Shown: positions 28,358-38,053, counted from the first letter of the stretch. The stretch: 64,000 nt of DNA from Rubripirellula amarantea (GCF_007859865.1 NZ_SJPI01000002.1:578721-642720), one strand, 5' to 3'. Program-made: numbers and translations. The notes: generated from the letters alone by a model not told the origin.

Positions 28358-28368
28358 GCGGGTTGTTT
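28328..28368 (-). terminator. Perfect 16-bp hairpin after parB, probable bidirectional terminator
   Basis: Arms 28328-28343 and 28353-28368 pair perfectly with a nine-base loop. It lies 84 bp past the parB stop. T-rich sequence follows on both strands, stronger on the plus strand (ttttgatttta) and weaker on the minus strand (tgtttcac). The minus-strand edge also resembles half of a parS site. Confidence 0.75.
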
Positions 28369-28451
28369 TGATTTTAGAGGTGCTTGAGGGCTTCAGCTTG
28401 CCAAGCAGAGACCGGCGGTTGAGAGCTCGGTCTCGCTGCTTGTGGCTGGCC

Positions 28452-29426
28452 CTAGCCGGCGATTTTCAACTGAGGCCGAGTGGCGTCGACCAAGATCTCG
28501 CGAAGACGATCGAACTCGTCGGGATCGCTGAAGTGGATCGTGAACTTGCCTTTGCCGCGAGCGGAGCACTTGATCTCGACTTTGGTGCCGAAGATGTGAC
28601 GCATCTCTTGCTGCATCGATTCGACTTCCGGTGAAATCGAGCGACGTTTTTGACGTGAGACGTTCACGATCTTTTTGCCGGTCTCGCTGTCCTCTTCCTT
28701 CTTCAACAGCTCAGCGACGTGAGTCTCGGTCGCACGCACGCTCCAACTGTCTTCCATGATCTTCTTAGCGATGTTGATCTGTACGTCCTCATCACCAATT
28801 GGAAGCAGGGCACGAGCGTGACCAGCGGTCACTTCACCGGCTGACAACAAGTCGAGGATCGCTTGAGGAAGCTCAAGCAGTCGCATCAGGTTAGCGATCG
28901 TGCTGCGGTCGATGGATAGTCGACGAGCCAGGTCATCCTGCTTGCACTTGTGTTCTTGAATGTAGCGTTTGAACGACAGGGCCTTTTCGATGGGCGAAAG
29001 GTCCTTGCGTTGCAGGTTCTCGATGATCGCGAGTTCGGCCACCAAGCGGTCGTCGGCTTCGCGAACTTCCGCACGGATGGTGGGTAAACCAGCGTGGATA
29101 GTCGCTCGCAAACGGCGTTCGCCGCTGATGAGTTGGTACTTACCGTTGACGATGCGAACCAGAATTGGTTGCAATTGCTGGTGGTTCTTGATCGATTCGG
29201 CGAGCGAAGCGATTTCGTCTTGGTTGAACTCACGCCGGGGTTGGAACGGATTGTTCTCGATCTCGTTGGTTTTCAGTTCCAACGATTCGATCCCGTGGCG
29301 TTCGCCATCCACTGGGTTGCCGTCTTCATCGAAGTCGGTGCCCAAGAGTGCGGCGAGTCCTTTGCCGAGGCGACGATCCTTGTTGCCTGCGGCGGAGTTC
29401 TTAGGGGTTGCGGTAGTACTAGTCAC
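28452..29426 (-). CDS. parB: Chromosome partitioning protein ParB
   Basis: CTP-dependent DNA clamp that loads at parS and spreads on the origin region. The N-terminal GKGLAALLG motif (ParA contact region) is followed by the CTPase box GERRLRA, the NLQRKDLSPIEKA segment, the helix-turn-helix DDLARRLSIDRSTIANLMRLL, and GHARALLPIGDE. The C-terminal dimer domain is preceded by an RQKRRS basic stretch. GTG 29426 follows GGAGGT and overlaps the parA stop by eight bases; the frame stays open far upstream, but only because parA lies there. The 324-residue product has normal size. Genes oriC, gidB or gidA are not visible nearby. Confidence 0.94.
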   Translation of the reverse strand: MTSTTATPKNSAAGNKDRRLGKGLAALLGTDFDEDGNPVDGERHGIESLELKTNEIENNPFQPRREFNQDEIASLAESIKNHQQLQPILVRIVNGKYQLISGERRLRATIHAGLPTIRAEVREADDRLVAELAIIENLQRKDLSPIEKALSFKRYIQEHKCKQDDLARRLSIDRSTIANLMRLLELPQAILDLLSAGEVTAGHARALLPIGDEDVQINIAKKIMEDSWSVRATETHVAELLKKEEDSETGKKIVNVSRQKRRSISPEVESMQQEMRHIFGTKVEIKCSARGKGKFTIHFSDPDEFDRLREILVDATRPQLKIAG

Positions 29427-30165
29427 GCTGGAGCACCTCCATGCACAGCTGGGTATAAGCGAACGCACCACGTGATCGCGGCGCGTACTGGAACACGGTT
29501 TTGCCGTGGCTAGGGGCTTCGCAAAGCGAAACGTCCCTGGGCACGACAGAGTCAAAGACGATATCGCCAAAGAAATCGCGGACTTCTTCGTCAACTTCGC
29601 CTGTGAGTTCGAGAGTCGGATCGTACATCGTTAAAAGGATGCCGCCGAAAGTAAGTCGACCGTCGGTGGCGACGATGACTTTCTTGATGGTTTGAATGAG
29701 CTGGGTGAGACCTTCCATGGCGAAGTACTCGCACTGGATCGGCATCAGGACTTCGGTGCTCGCGGTCAATGCGGTCTGCGTCAGCGTTCCGATGCTGGGC
29801 GGACAGTCGATCATCACGAAGTCGTATTGTTCGATAACACTGTCGAGGTGGTTGCGAACGATCTTGGTTTCGGCGTCGCCGGCGGTCGCCAGCTTGTCGA
29901 CGTCATGAAAAGTTCGACTTCCGGGAACAATCGTTAGGTTCTCGACCCGCGTGTCGACGATAAATTCATCGAGTGGGTTGGATTGAACCAAAGGGTGTCC
30001 GTCCGTGGGAGCGATCCCAAGCGACGTGGTAGCGTTGCACTGAGGGTCCATGTCGACCAGCAGAGTGCGTTGTCCCGACATTGCGAGAGCGGCAGAGAGA
30101 TTGACGGCGGTGGTAGTTTTGCCAACGCCTCCCTTCTGATTAACCACGCAAAGTATCCTTCCCAC
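29419..30165 (-). CDS. parA: Chromosome partitioning ATPase ParA (Soj)
   Basis: Deviant Walker ATPase that binds the nucleoid and moves ParB-parS complexes. It has the deviant Walker A KGGVGKTTTAVNL near the N-terminus, the A' motif VDMDPQCNATTSLG and Walker B MIDCPPSIG. At 248 residues with no N-terminal HTH it is a chromosomal Soj-type rather than plasmid ParA. The start is GTG 30165. Its last eight bases overlap parB, which is strong evidence for coupled translation. A candidate parS lies 116 bp upstream at 30281-30296. Confidence 0.95.
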   Translation of the reverse strand: MGRILCVVNQKGGVGKTTTAVNLSAALAMSGQRTLLVDMDPQCNATTSLGIAPTDGHPLVQSNPLDEFIVDTRVENLTIVPGSRTFHDVDKLATAGDAETKIVRNHLDSVIEQYDFVMIDCPPSIGTLTQTALTASTEVLMPIQCEYFAMEGLTQLIQTIKKVIVATDGRLTFGGILLTMYDPTLELTGEVDEEVRDFFGDIVFDSVVPRDVSLCEAPSHGKTVFQYAPRSRGAFAYTQLCMEVLQRD

Positions 30166-30280
30166 GTTTGGTCTGCTTCCAAGTTATTGAAGCACGTTCG
30201 CCTGAGCCGGTTTCTACGTTCACCGGCCCTTTCCTTCGATGGGCGGACAGTACGAAAAAAACGTCTGGTGAAACAAGACT

Positions 30281-30296
30281 GGTTTCACAAGAAACT
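30281..30296. promoter_or_regulatory. Candidate parS site
   Basis: gtttcacaagaaac (30282-30295) matches the central 14 bases of the bacterial parS consensus (GTTTCACGTGAAAC) at 12 positions and keeps the GTTTC/GAAAC palindrome. A nearby gtgaaac at 30268-30274 forms an additional inverted pair with it. It lies upstream of parA, where parS sites are common. The two central mismatches make it uncertain. Confidence 0.4.
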
Positions 30297-30673
30297 AGGC
30301 GCTTTTGGGCGAAACGGCAAAGTGGGCGATGCTGGGTAAGGTTTGCCGGTTGCCGATTCGCGGCACGAACCTTTGAAAGTCGGCCCAGCGGAAAATGCCC
30401 AGGCTGACCAGCGTTAATGGGCAGCCTTCCCAACGTTAGTGCGAAGCAGGGCGAATCTCGTTGCCCGCTGCATCAGGTCTGATACCGGGCTTGCCGATTT
30501 GGCCGCGGGTCCGCCAGAAGATCCGCCGCACGCAAGCAGCGGATAGGCGACATGGGAAAGGTTCAAGCAGAATGAATCATGCCCGAAGGTCCAGCGAGAA
30601 GGTGATGCGAGAATGTCCGGGGCGAAGTACGTCGGTTTTAGCCACCAGACCCCAGCGCAACGGGCTTGCGGTT

Positions 30674-30785
30674 CAGCAAAGCCCACTCAGTAATCACAGT
30701 GCAGTAAAGCCCACTCAGTAATCACAGTGCAGTAAAGACAGTGCCGCAATGACAGGGCAGCAAAGCCCATCCAGCAATCACAGCG
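30674..30785. repeat. Tandem repeat, 28 bp x 4
   Basis: Four head-to-tail 28-bp units beginning cagcaaagccc or cagtaaag at 30674, 30702, 30730 and 30758. Units 1 and 2 differ at one base, unit 4 at four or so bases, and unit 3 is the most diverged. Confidence 0.95.
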
Positions 30786-30824
30786 CGACGACGCCGGGTG
30801 GATCAACGGCTCGGCTCAAAGCAT

Positions 30825-30850
30825 CAAGGGCCAGCTCTCGCTGGCCCTTG
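30825..30850 (-). terminator. Hairpin after the DUF1015 gene
   Basis: A perfect 10-bp stem (caagggccag / ctggcccttg) with a six-base loop 55 bp past the stop. The following sequence has only a short T-stretch (atgcttt), so termination efficiency is uncertain. Confidence 0.55.
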
Positions 30851-30904
30851 TCGCTTGATCTTCATTTGATCCGTCTTTTACCGGGTAGAATCCGGCTTTC
30901 CGCA

Positions 30905-32239
30905 TTACGCCAATGGATTGAACGTCAGGCCCGAGAGCAACTTGGGATAGAAGTACGTGCTCTTCGCTGGCATGCGTTCTTTGTGCAGGCTGATCGCTTC
31001 GACGTCGGATACCTTTGCGGGCATCACGAGAGCGGCCAGGGTGTACGGTTCATCGGAATCGCTTTCCGCTTGGCTGCCTTCGCCATTGATCCCATTCACC
31101 ACTTCGTCGACTTCGTGCACGTAAGTTGGTTTGGAATGTCCGGCCAAACCGAGCAGGTTGTCGAATACCAAGCGGTGCAGCAGGCTCACGCCAAGCTTCC
31201 GCCAATCTTCGCTTTGGGCAGCGGCCAATTGAGTCATCTCCGCGGCAGCACCTTCGTTGGCTTTCGCCATTACCCAGGTGTCGTCGCCGACGGCGTACAA
31301 AGCGATCAAGCCCTGGTCGTCGGCGGTTTCCATATTGCCCCATGCTGCGTGAGCCGCGTTGAGGCCGCCCTCGAGCACTTCGCAGTCAAATTTGCCGGCC
31401 AGCTTAGCGATGATCTCGGTCGAAGAGAACGTTGGCGTCCCGCGAAGCAGGCGGTGAGTTGGAAGAACGATCATTCCTGGGTCGCTCATCCCCACCAGCA
31501 TCGTCATCACATAGTTGGCGGGGTGATCTTCAGGAAGCGATCCACCGTGCTCGGCGGCCAATTGAGCTTTGTAATTGCAGGATGTCTCGTAGCGGTGGTG
31601 ACCATCAGCCACGAACATCGGGCGGTCTTCCATCAACTGGCTGACCTTCGCGCAAACCGCTTCGTCGGTCACTGGCCAAATCGTGTGCTTGACTCCCAGG
31701 TGGTCGGTCGCTTCTAGCGGAGTGATGCCAGCGGTGGCGGCATCGAGCAGTTCGATGACCTCGTTGCTTGGGTCCGGGTAGAGGCCGAAGATTTGACTGT
31801 TGTTCTGCTTGGTTGCCGTGGTCAGCTTGAGTCGATCGACCTTCGCCTTGGGGTGCGTTTCTTCGTGAGGATAGATGTTGCCTTCGCCAAATGGCGTGGT
31901 TCGCACGCGACCTTGGAAACCACGGCGGACGACGGTTTGCCCGTCGACTTCGAACGTTTGGTGGTAGACGTAATACGCGGGTGCGGCTTCCGTCATCAGC
32001 ACGCCTTCGCTCTTCCACTGCTCGACAAATTTTGCCGCTCGCTCGTACTTCTCATCGCCTTTGTCACCAGGCTCGGCACGGTTCAGGATGATGCGAATAA
32101 CGTTGGCAGGGTGCTGCTTGTAAAGCTGGTCTTGCAGTTCGGGATCGATCACGTCGTATGGCGGTGCGATGACATCCGATAAGGCACCAACGTGGTCAAG
32201 GTTGTAGCGAAGGGCAGCGAAAGGAGCAGTTTGTGGCAT
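30905..32239 (-). CDS. DUF1015 family protein
   Basis: Conserved cytoplasmic protein of unknown function, 444 residues, typical of the family. The diagnostic N-terminus is FAALRYN followed by IAPPYDVIDPELQ. Other family pieces are YVYHQTFEVDG, RRGFQGRVR, HEETHPKAKVDRL, FVADGHHRYETSCNY (the most conserved) and VLPTHRLLRG. ATG 32239 is chosen because the IAPPYD region follows at the usual distance; the frame is open upstream to 32320. The gene appears monocistronic. Some DUF1015 genes sit near serine or SAM metabolism; here ahcY is the next gene upstream, but a separate terminator divides them. Confidence 0.9.
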   Translation of the reverse strand: MPQTAPFAALRYNLDHVGALSDVIAPPYDVIDPELQDQLYKQHPANVIRIILNRAEPGDKGDEKYERAAKFVEQWKSEGVLMTEAAPAYYVYHQTFEVDGQTVVRRGFQGRVRTTPFGEGNIYPHEETHPKAKVDRLKLTTATKQNNSQIFGLYPDPSNEVIELLDAATAGITPLEATDHLGVKHTIWPVTDEAVCAKVSQLMEDRPMFVADGHHRYETSCNYKAQLAAEHGGSLPEDHPANYVMTMLVGMSDPGMIVLPTHRLLRGTPTFSSTEIIAKLAGKFDCEVLEGGLNAAHAAWGNMETADDQGLIALYAVGDDTWVMAKANEGAAAEMTQLAAAQSEDWRKLGVSLLHRLVFDNLLGLAGHSKPTYVHEVDEVVNGINGEGSQAESDSDEPYTLAALVMPAKVSDVEAISLHKERMPAKSTYFYPKLLSGLTFNPLA

Positions 32240-32550
32240 TTTTGCGGACTTGCAGATTTTTTGTTCAAGAAAACTGGACAGATGGCCGCAAACGATACGG
32301 GAAAGTCGCATCGAACCCAAGGGTCCGGCCCAATTTGTTTTGTGGCTCCTATGGGGGGTGTGTTAGAGCGGGCCAGCCGATTTCAACTGGCAACCAATTC
32401 CGACTGGTATTCCATCAATCCAAGCATCCCATCAAACAAGGCGACCAGCGCATTTTGGGCCGTTGCGAGCGCACGGAAATCACCAGCGGATAAAACCACA
32501 AGCACGTAAAAATCGCTAGCGCATAGAAATAGAAGAAGTCGCCTGAGCAT

Positions 32551-32586
32551 AAAAAAAGGCTCGGCAATGTTTCCATCACCGAGCCT
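32551..32586 (-). terminator. Rho-independent terminator after ahcY
   Basis: On the minus strand an 8-bp stem (aggctcgg with ccgagcct, 32557-32586) ends in seven T at 32557-32551. It lies about 25 bp past the ahcY stop. Confidence 0.9.
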
Positions 32587-32610
32587 CAGTGGTTCAGACT
32601 TACTCGCGAC

Positions 32611-33957
<1,347 letters not shown>

Positions 33958-34285
33958 GTGTGAGTTCTCTCTTTCAATAAACGTCGGGGAAAACGCCGTC
34001 AAACGAAGTGAAAACGGACCGAACACAGGGACTCCCGCTGGGTCGTCGGGTCTTCATCGATGGCAGAATATGGGTGACAAATGGTCGCTTAGCGAAGCGA
34101 GCCACCCAACACTGAAGCGAGTCATGATAAACGGGCCAGCGGATTTTGGCAGGGGTAAACCAGTTTGCCGCCTCCAATAGCGGAATCCGGCCCCGCAAAT
34201 CACGTCAAACGGTAAAGCTGGTCTTATTGACAACGGTTCTCAATTAGAGCTTGTGTCGATCCACGGGATCAGACAAACTTGACGC
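33958..34285. other. Divergent intergenic region ahcY / hemP
   Basis: 328 bp with no supported gene; it must hold both divergent promoters. The hemP side carries a 17-bp near-palindrome at 34227-34243. Confidence 0.6.
34227..34243 (+). promoter_or_regulatory. Near-palindromic candidate operator upstream of hemP
   Basis: TTGACAACGGTTCTCAA is an imperfect 17-bp palindrome (outer arms TTGA/TCAA with AAC/GTT inside) centred about 50 bp before the hemP start. hemP genes are usually iron-regulated, so a Fur-type site is plausible, but the match to the enteric Fur box is poor. Confidence 0.35.
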
Positions 34286-34483
34286 ATGTCTCAACCCCCG
34301 CGTGACACGACCGAAGAAATGACGCTTAGCGTCCCAATGGCCGAAGGATCATCGCCGATGATGCCAAAGATCGTCCGATTTGCGGACCTGGCCCGATGCG
34401 GTGGCGAGCTATGGATCGAGCACGAAGGGCAACTCTACCGGCTGCAAAAAACCAAACAGGGCAAGCTGATCCTGACCAAGTGA
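34286..34483 (+). CDS. hemP: Hemin uptake protein HemP
   Basis: A 65-residue HemP-family protein. The family C-terminus is clear: GGELWIEHEGQLYRLQKTKQ then GKLILTK, as in HemP proteins encoded beside haem receptors. In proteobacteria HemP is needed for haem-uptake gene expression and binds DNA or haem in some species. Here no haem receptor or transporter gene is next to it, so it is an orphan. ATG 34286 has no strong ribosome-binding site; the alternative ATG at 34319 would remove eleven disordered residues. It converges with trpF across a 15-bp repeat array. Confidence 0.85.
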   Translation: MSQPPRDTTEEMTLSVPMAEGSSPMMPKIVRFADLARCGGELWIEHEGQLYRLQKTKQGKLILTK

Positions 34484-34491
34484 TCGCTTAG

Positions 34492-34566
34492 CCAAGGTGA
34501 CATTAGCTAGGTTGACGTTGTCCAGCGTGATTTGAGCTAGCGTGATTTGAGCCAGGCTACTTCAGC
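34492..34566. repeat. Short tandem repeat, 15 bp x 5, between hemP and trpF
   Basis: Five 15-bp units, the third and fourth nearly identical (ccagcgtgatttgag, ctagcgtgatttgag). The array begins nine bases after the hemP stop and runs into the last codons of trpF on the other strand. Confidence 0.9.
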
Positions 34567-35213
34567 GCCGCGTTCAAGAACTCTGCGATACGTTCGCGCG
34601 ACTTTGTTCCCTTGGGTTGCTCGGCTCCGCTTGCCGTGTCGACACTCTTGGCTCCGCTCACCTGCATCGCAACGGCAACATTCTCGGGCGTCAATCCACC
34701 GGCGAGGGTCCAGTTCACCTCGGGGCTCCGTTCGGCCCACTGACGGACACTATCCCAATCGAGCGTTTTTCCGCTTCCACCGTGCGCGGCGCCCGCGTCG
34801 GCATCGAGTAACACATCGCATCCGGCCGAAATCCAAGGTTGAGTTTTGGATTCGATTGTTTCAGCGTCGAGGGGGCCAGTCGGCAATTTGATCGCACGCA
34901 GCACCGGCAACCTTGTGGCCTCGCGGATTAATTTCAAGTCATCGAGCGTCTCGTCGCCATGCAATTGAATCACGTCGAGGCCGACCTGTTGCGATATTTG
35001 AGCAATGGATTCAGCGGACTCGTTCACGAAGACACCGACGCATTTGATCTCAAGTCGCCGCGCGACCTCGGACAATGCACTCGCTTCATCGGGGCGAACG
35101 TACCGAATGCTGGGCGGAAAGAAGTTCAGACCAATAGCGTCGCCACCCGCTTGGCCGACCGCTTCGATGTCCGACTTGAATCGAACCCCACAGATTTTCG
35201 CGTGAAACAGCAT
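34557..35213 (-). CDS. trpF: Phosphoribosylanthranilate isomerase TrpF
   Basis: Amadori-type isomerase of tryptophan biosynthesis (step 3), a TIM-barrel of 218 residues. The catalytic Cys is in AKICGV near the N-terminus, the motif GLNFFPPSIRYV and the strand VIQLHGDE are typical, the catalytic Asp lies in LLDADAG, and the phosphate loop is LAGGLTPENV followed by VDTASGAE. ATG 35213 (MLFHAKICG) fits the family start. No other trp gene is nearby, so the gene stands alone, as is common in Planctomycetes. It is divergent from the gene at 35289. Confidence 0.95.
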   Translation of the reverse strand: MLFHAKICGVRFKSDIEAVGQAGGDAIGLNFFPPSIRYVRPDEASALSEVARRLEIKCVGVFVNESAESIAQISQQVGLDVIQLHGDETLDDLKLIREATRLPVLRAIKLPTGPLDAETIESKTQPWISAGCDVLLDADAGAAHGGSGKTLDWDSVRQWAERSPEVNWTLAGGLTPENVAVAMQVSGAKSVDTASGAEQPKGTKSRERIAEFLNAALK

Positions 35214-35288
35214 TCGTAACCTTACAACCGGAACAATTGGAACCTTTCCGCTGCACCCGCAGTGGTCGATGTTCCGATACTTAGTGAC

Positions 35289-36011
35289 ATGATGGTCAAG
35301 CGAAGAAGAATCGCCAACCGAGACGCGTTGCTGGTGTTCCTAGCCACCTTTGTACTTGCGTTGAGCTTTCTTCGCGACAAGACACCGGTCCAGGTCGTGC
35401 ATGTTCACGGCTCAAGCCCTCAATCTTACGTCGCGACCCTGTCGGACAGCACGCGGCTGCAACGCAAGCTGCAAAACTGGTCGGTCCCACCGGTGGACGG
35501 TCGCACCGAAGCGTATCACTGGATCAGCGAAGCGAGTCGATTCTACGCTGCTCAGCCCAACGGCCCTCAGGTTTGGCAAAGAGTGGCGGAGGAATCTGAC
35601 CAACTAGCCAACGTCCGCACGCACCAGATCACCCAGCACTACGCGAGCCTCGGCCCCGCCCCCGTTCAGCTCGGCGAACTAGCCACGGCTCCGATTTCGG
35701 CAGACATTCTGACGCTCGCGATTGCATTGTCGCTCGGGTGCATCGCCGTGTTCGCGATCTGGCAAATGATGGTTCCGTCGCGAGAATGGGCGCACGTGAA
35801 ACGCGAAATTCCAATCCTGGATGTTCAGGGCCTAAATGATCAGGGCCTGGATGATCAGGGCCTGGATGGTCAGGAATCGGGTGTGGACGAAATCATCGCG
35901 ATCGAGCTGCCTCAACAATGGGTCAGCGTGAAACAGACGATGGGCGTTCACGTTCGTCGCGCCGTCATGGCATTACTTGTGACCGCGGCGATAGCGCTTT
36001 CGTTTGTATGA
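35289..36011 (+). CDS. Membrane protein of unknown function with three hydrophobic segments
   Basis: About 240 residues, family not recognised. Hydrophobic segments lie near the N-terminus (LLVFLATFVLALSFL), in the middle (ILTLAIALSLGCIAVFAIW) and at the very C-terminus (AVMALLVTAAIALSFV). Between the second and third is a cytoplasmic-looking region with four in-frame 15-bp repeats coding Gly-Leu-Asp-Asp-Gln type units (35817-35876). Start ATG 35289 or 35292; a GTG at 35262 is possible. It precedes an ExeA-like ATPase by about 150 bp on the same strand, and the pair may work together; that is inference from order only. Confidence 0.65.
   Translation: MMVKRRRIANRDALLVFLATFVLALSFLRDKTPVQVVHVHGSSPQSYVATLSDSTRLQRKLQNWSVPPVDGRTEAYHWISEASRFYAAQPNGPQVWQRVAEESDQLANVRTHQITQHYASLGPAPVQLGELATAPISADILTLAIALSLGCIAVFAIWQMMVPSREWAHVKREIPILDVQGLNDQGLDDQGLDGQESGVDEIIAIELPQQWVSVKQTMGVHVRRAVMALLVTAAIALSFV
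35817..35876. repeat. In-frame 15 bp x 4 repeat in the membrane protein gene
   Basis: Four units around ctggatgatcagggc at 35817, 35832, 35847 and 35862, kept in frame so that each adds five residues. Confidence 0.93.
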
Positions 36012-36045
36012 CGCGAGATGCCTCGTTGGCGTGAATTAACATCCG

Positions 36046-36102
36046 GCTAAGTAAAGAGACCCAAGCTGAGTGAAGAAACTCAAGCCGATGTAAAAATGTG
36101 CC
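36046..36102. repeat. Short tandem repeat, 19 bp x 2-3
   Basis: Two similar 19-bp units (starting gctaagtaaagag and gctgagtgaagaa) and a third, weak copy, between the membrane protein and ATPase genes. Confidence 0.65.
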
Positions 36103-36158
36103 GATCATTCTGATTGTGCGGAATACTCCGTCCGACCACTTCGACCGTTTCCTCCATT

Positions 36159-37913
36159 ATGACGGCCAACACGATGCAATCCATCGACAACAATCTAAGC
36201 GTTCCTCCGTTTCCGCCCTTTCCCAGTGTCACTCGCTTTGTTGACATTGGTAGCGTCGCCGACACCCTAGAACGGCTCGGTCGCAGCATCACCGCCCGAG
36301 AAGCCATCGCTCTGGTAATCGGGCCTCCTGGTGTTGGAAAGTCATTGATCGCTTTGACTGTTGCTGCCCGCTTCATGCAGTCTCATGATGTCGTCGTGCT
36401 TAACGACACTTCCATCGACGATCGCACGGCTCTGCTACGTCACCTGTTGCACCACCTTGGCATTGATCACGTTGCCGGTCCCGCCAATGACCTTCACTTG
36501 GCACTGGTTGATCGCATTTGCAAATCGCCGTCTAAGAAAGAAGGCCTGTTGATCGTTGTCGACGAAGCTCAATCGCTTGACCCGGACGTTCTCGAAGCGA
36601 TTCGCATGGTGACCAACATCATGAAAGACGGGATTCGCGTGGTCAGCGCGGTGATCTGTGGAGGAGTCAAGCTTGATGAGACACTGACCAGCGCGAGCAT
36701 GGAAGCGTTCAACCAACGTGTTGCCACGCGATGCTACTTGCACCCCATGTCGCTCGACGAAACACGGTCGTACATCCACAGCATCATTGGCCAATGCGGA
36801 GCCGACCCGGGAACCACCATCACCGAAGATGCAATCTCGGCGATCCACCATGGTTGCAACGGTGTGCCGCGACTGATCAATCAATTGATGACGCAGGCGA
36901 TTGATGTCGCTGCGGAAAGTGACCAAGTCATCATCAGCGAAGCAATCGTCGATTCAGCATGGGCTATCTTGCAGCAGTTGCCGTCTCCTATGGTGGATGA
37001 ACCCAAGATTGCTGGCGCTTCATCTCGCAACTCGGGTGATTGTGCGATCGAGTTTGGCGAGTTGTCGGACCTGTCTTCAACCTCATCGGCGATTGCCAAA
37101 GCGTCGGAGCCTATGGCTGTTGAACCGGAGATGTTGGAATCAGACGACCTGCCGTCCCTGCGACCTGAGATCTCGATCGAAACTCCTTCCGCTTCTTGGG
37201 TGGATGACGAAGAGTTGACACTCGCGGATGAACCTGAGTTCGACCATTTGACGATCGAAGGTTCCAGCTTCGACGAGCCAACGATTCGCGAGCCAGCCAA
37301 GGCTGAGACTCCTGTGGTCAAGACTCCTGCTGCGTCGTCTCTGTTTGGAATGTTCGACGAAGAAGAAGAGGTCGCGGTCGGCGCCTCAGTCGCTCGTCCC
37401 ACTGCCGTTGTTGCAAACCAAGAATCGGCTTACGCCGTGACATCGACGCAACCGACCCCGGAACCTGCAAACCGTGCAGCTTCGCAGTCGTGTGGATCGC
37501 TCAATTCGCTGGAAGATTCGTTGCATCAAGAAATCATCGGGATGCGAACCAACGACGATACGGCACACTTGTCGGCTGACGACGGACCCTTTGGTTCACA
37601 CATTTCGTTTGCATCGCTCAACGAATCCGAAGAACCGGAACTGCGAGCGTTGCCCGAAGACGACGAGCGTCCTGTGACGCGCCCGAACTTCCGCTACGTC
37701 GATATTGCCATCGACCGTCCCGGCGACGACATCACTCTTGCTCAACACCACGTTCGTGATGATCGCGACTTGCTTGTGATCGAAGACGACTTGGAATTCG
37801 AAGTCGAAGAAGCGGGCATTACCGATGCTTCGTACGACGATCAACCGGATCACGACCGACCAGTGACCGTCGACTTCCAGGCCATGCTTTCCCGCATGCG
37901 AACCGGTAGCTGA
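36159..37913 (+). CDS. ExeA/GspA-like AAA ATPase with long acidic C-terminal region
   Basis: About 584 residues from ATG 36159 (a TTG at 36114 is possible). The N-terminal ~290 residues are an AAA+ ATPase: Walker A GPPGVGKSL, Walker B LLIVVDEAQSL, then sensor-like IRVVSAVICGGVKL and the C-terminal helical part GVPRLINQLMTQAIDVAAES, which matches the ExeA/GspA and TniB-like group. The remaining ~290 residues are Ser/Glu/Asp-rich and probably disordered, with no peptidoglycan-binding domain seen. ExeA assists type II secretin insertion in Aeromonas; without GspB or secretin genes here the role is open. A regulator of exopolysaccharide or of secretion is possible. Confidence 0.75.
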   Translation: MTANTMQSIDNNLSVPPFPPFPSVTRFVDIGSVADTLERLGRSITAREAIALVIGPPGVGKSLIALTVAARFMQSHDVVVLNDTSIDDRTALLRHLLHHLGIDHVAGPANDLHLALVDRICKSPSKKEGLLIVVDEAQSLDPDVLEAIRMVTNIMKDGIRVVSAVICGGVKLDETLTSASMEAFNQRVATRCYLHPMSLDETRSYIHSIIGQCGADPGTTITEDAISAIHHGCNGVPRLINQLMTQAIDVAAESDQVIISEAIVDSAWAILQQLPSPMVDEPKIAGASSRNSGDCAIEFGELSDLSSTSSAIAKASEPMAVEPEMLESDDLPSLRPEISIETPSASWVDDEELTLADEPEFDHLTIEGSSFDEPTIREPAKAETPVVKTPAASSLFGMFDEEEEVAVGASVARPTAVVANQESAYAVTSTQPTPEPANRAASQSCGSLNSLEDSLHQEIIGMRTNDDTAHLSADDGPFGSHISFASLNESEEPELRALPEDDERPVTRPNFRYVDIAIDRPGDDITLAQHHVRDDRDLLVIEDDLEFEVEEAGITDASYDDQPDHDRPVTVDFQAMLSRMRTGS

Positions 37914-38053
37914 TCGAATGATTGGAATTTGAAAGGCGAAGGGTAACGTTCCAGCGAGCGGTGCCCTTTGCTCATGGGTTACTTCCTCAAACTTCTCACG
38001 ACGTCGTTTGCATTTTGCTCGATTCTCTTGCCGACTCGATCGTTCGACTAGCG

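Larger units (their letters stand above)
30166..30904. other. parA upstream / DUF1015 downstream intergenic region
   Basis: About 740 bp without a supported gene. It holds the parA promoter region, a candidate parS (30281-30296), a 28-bp four-copy tandem repeat (30674-30785) and a 10-bp-stem hairpin (30825-30850). Confidence 0.65.

Noticed and set aside
30674-30785. Possible CRISPR array
   Set aside because: The units are directly adjacent with no spacers, and no cas gene is nearby.
30749-31717. A 322-codon open frame antisense to the DUF1015 gene
   Set aside because: It overlaps a confident gene, starts inside the tandem repeat and has shadow-type composition.
33958-34150. SAH or SAM riboswitch before ahcY
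   Set aside because: Neither the conserved helices nor the core sequence could be matched by eye; a covariance-model search would decide.
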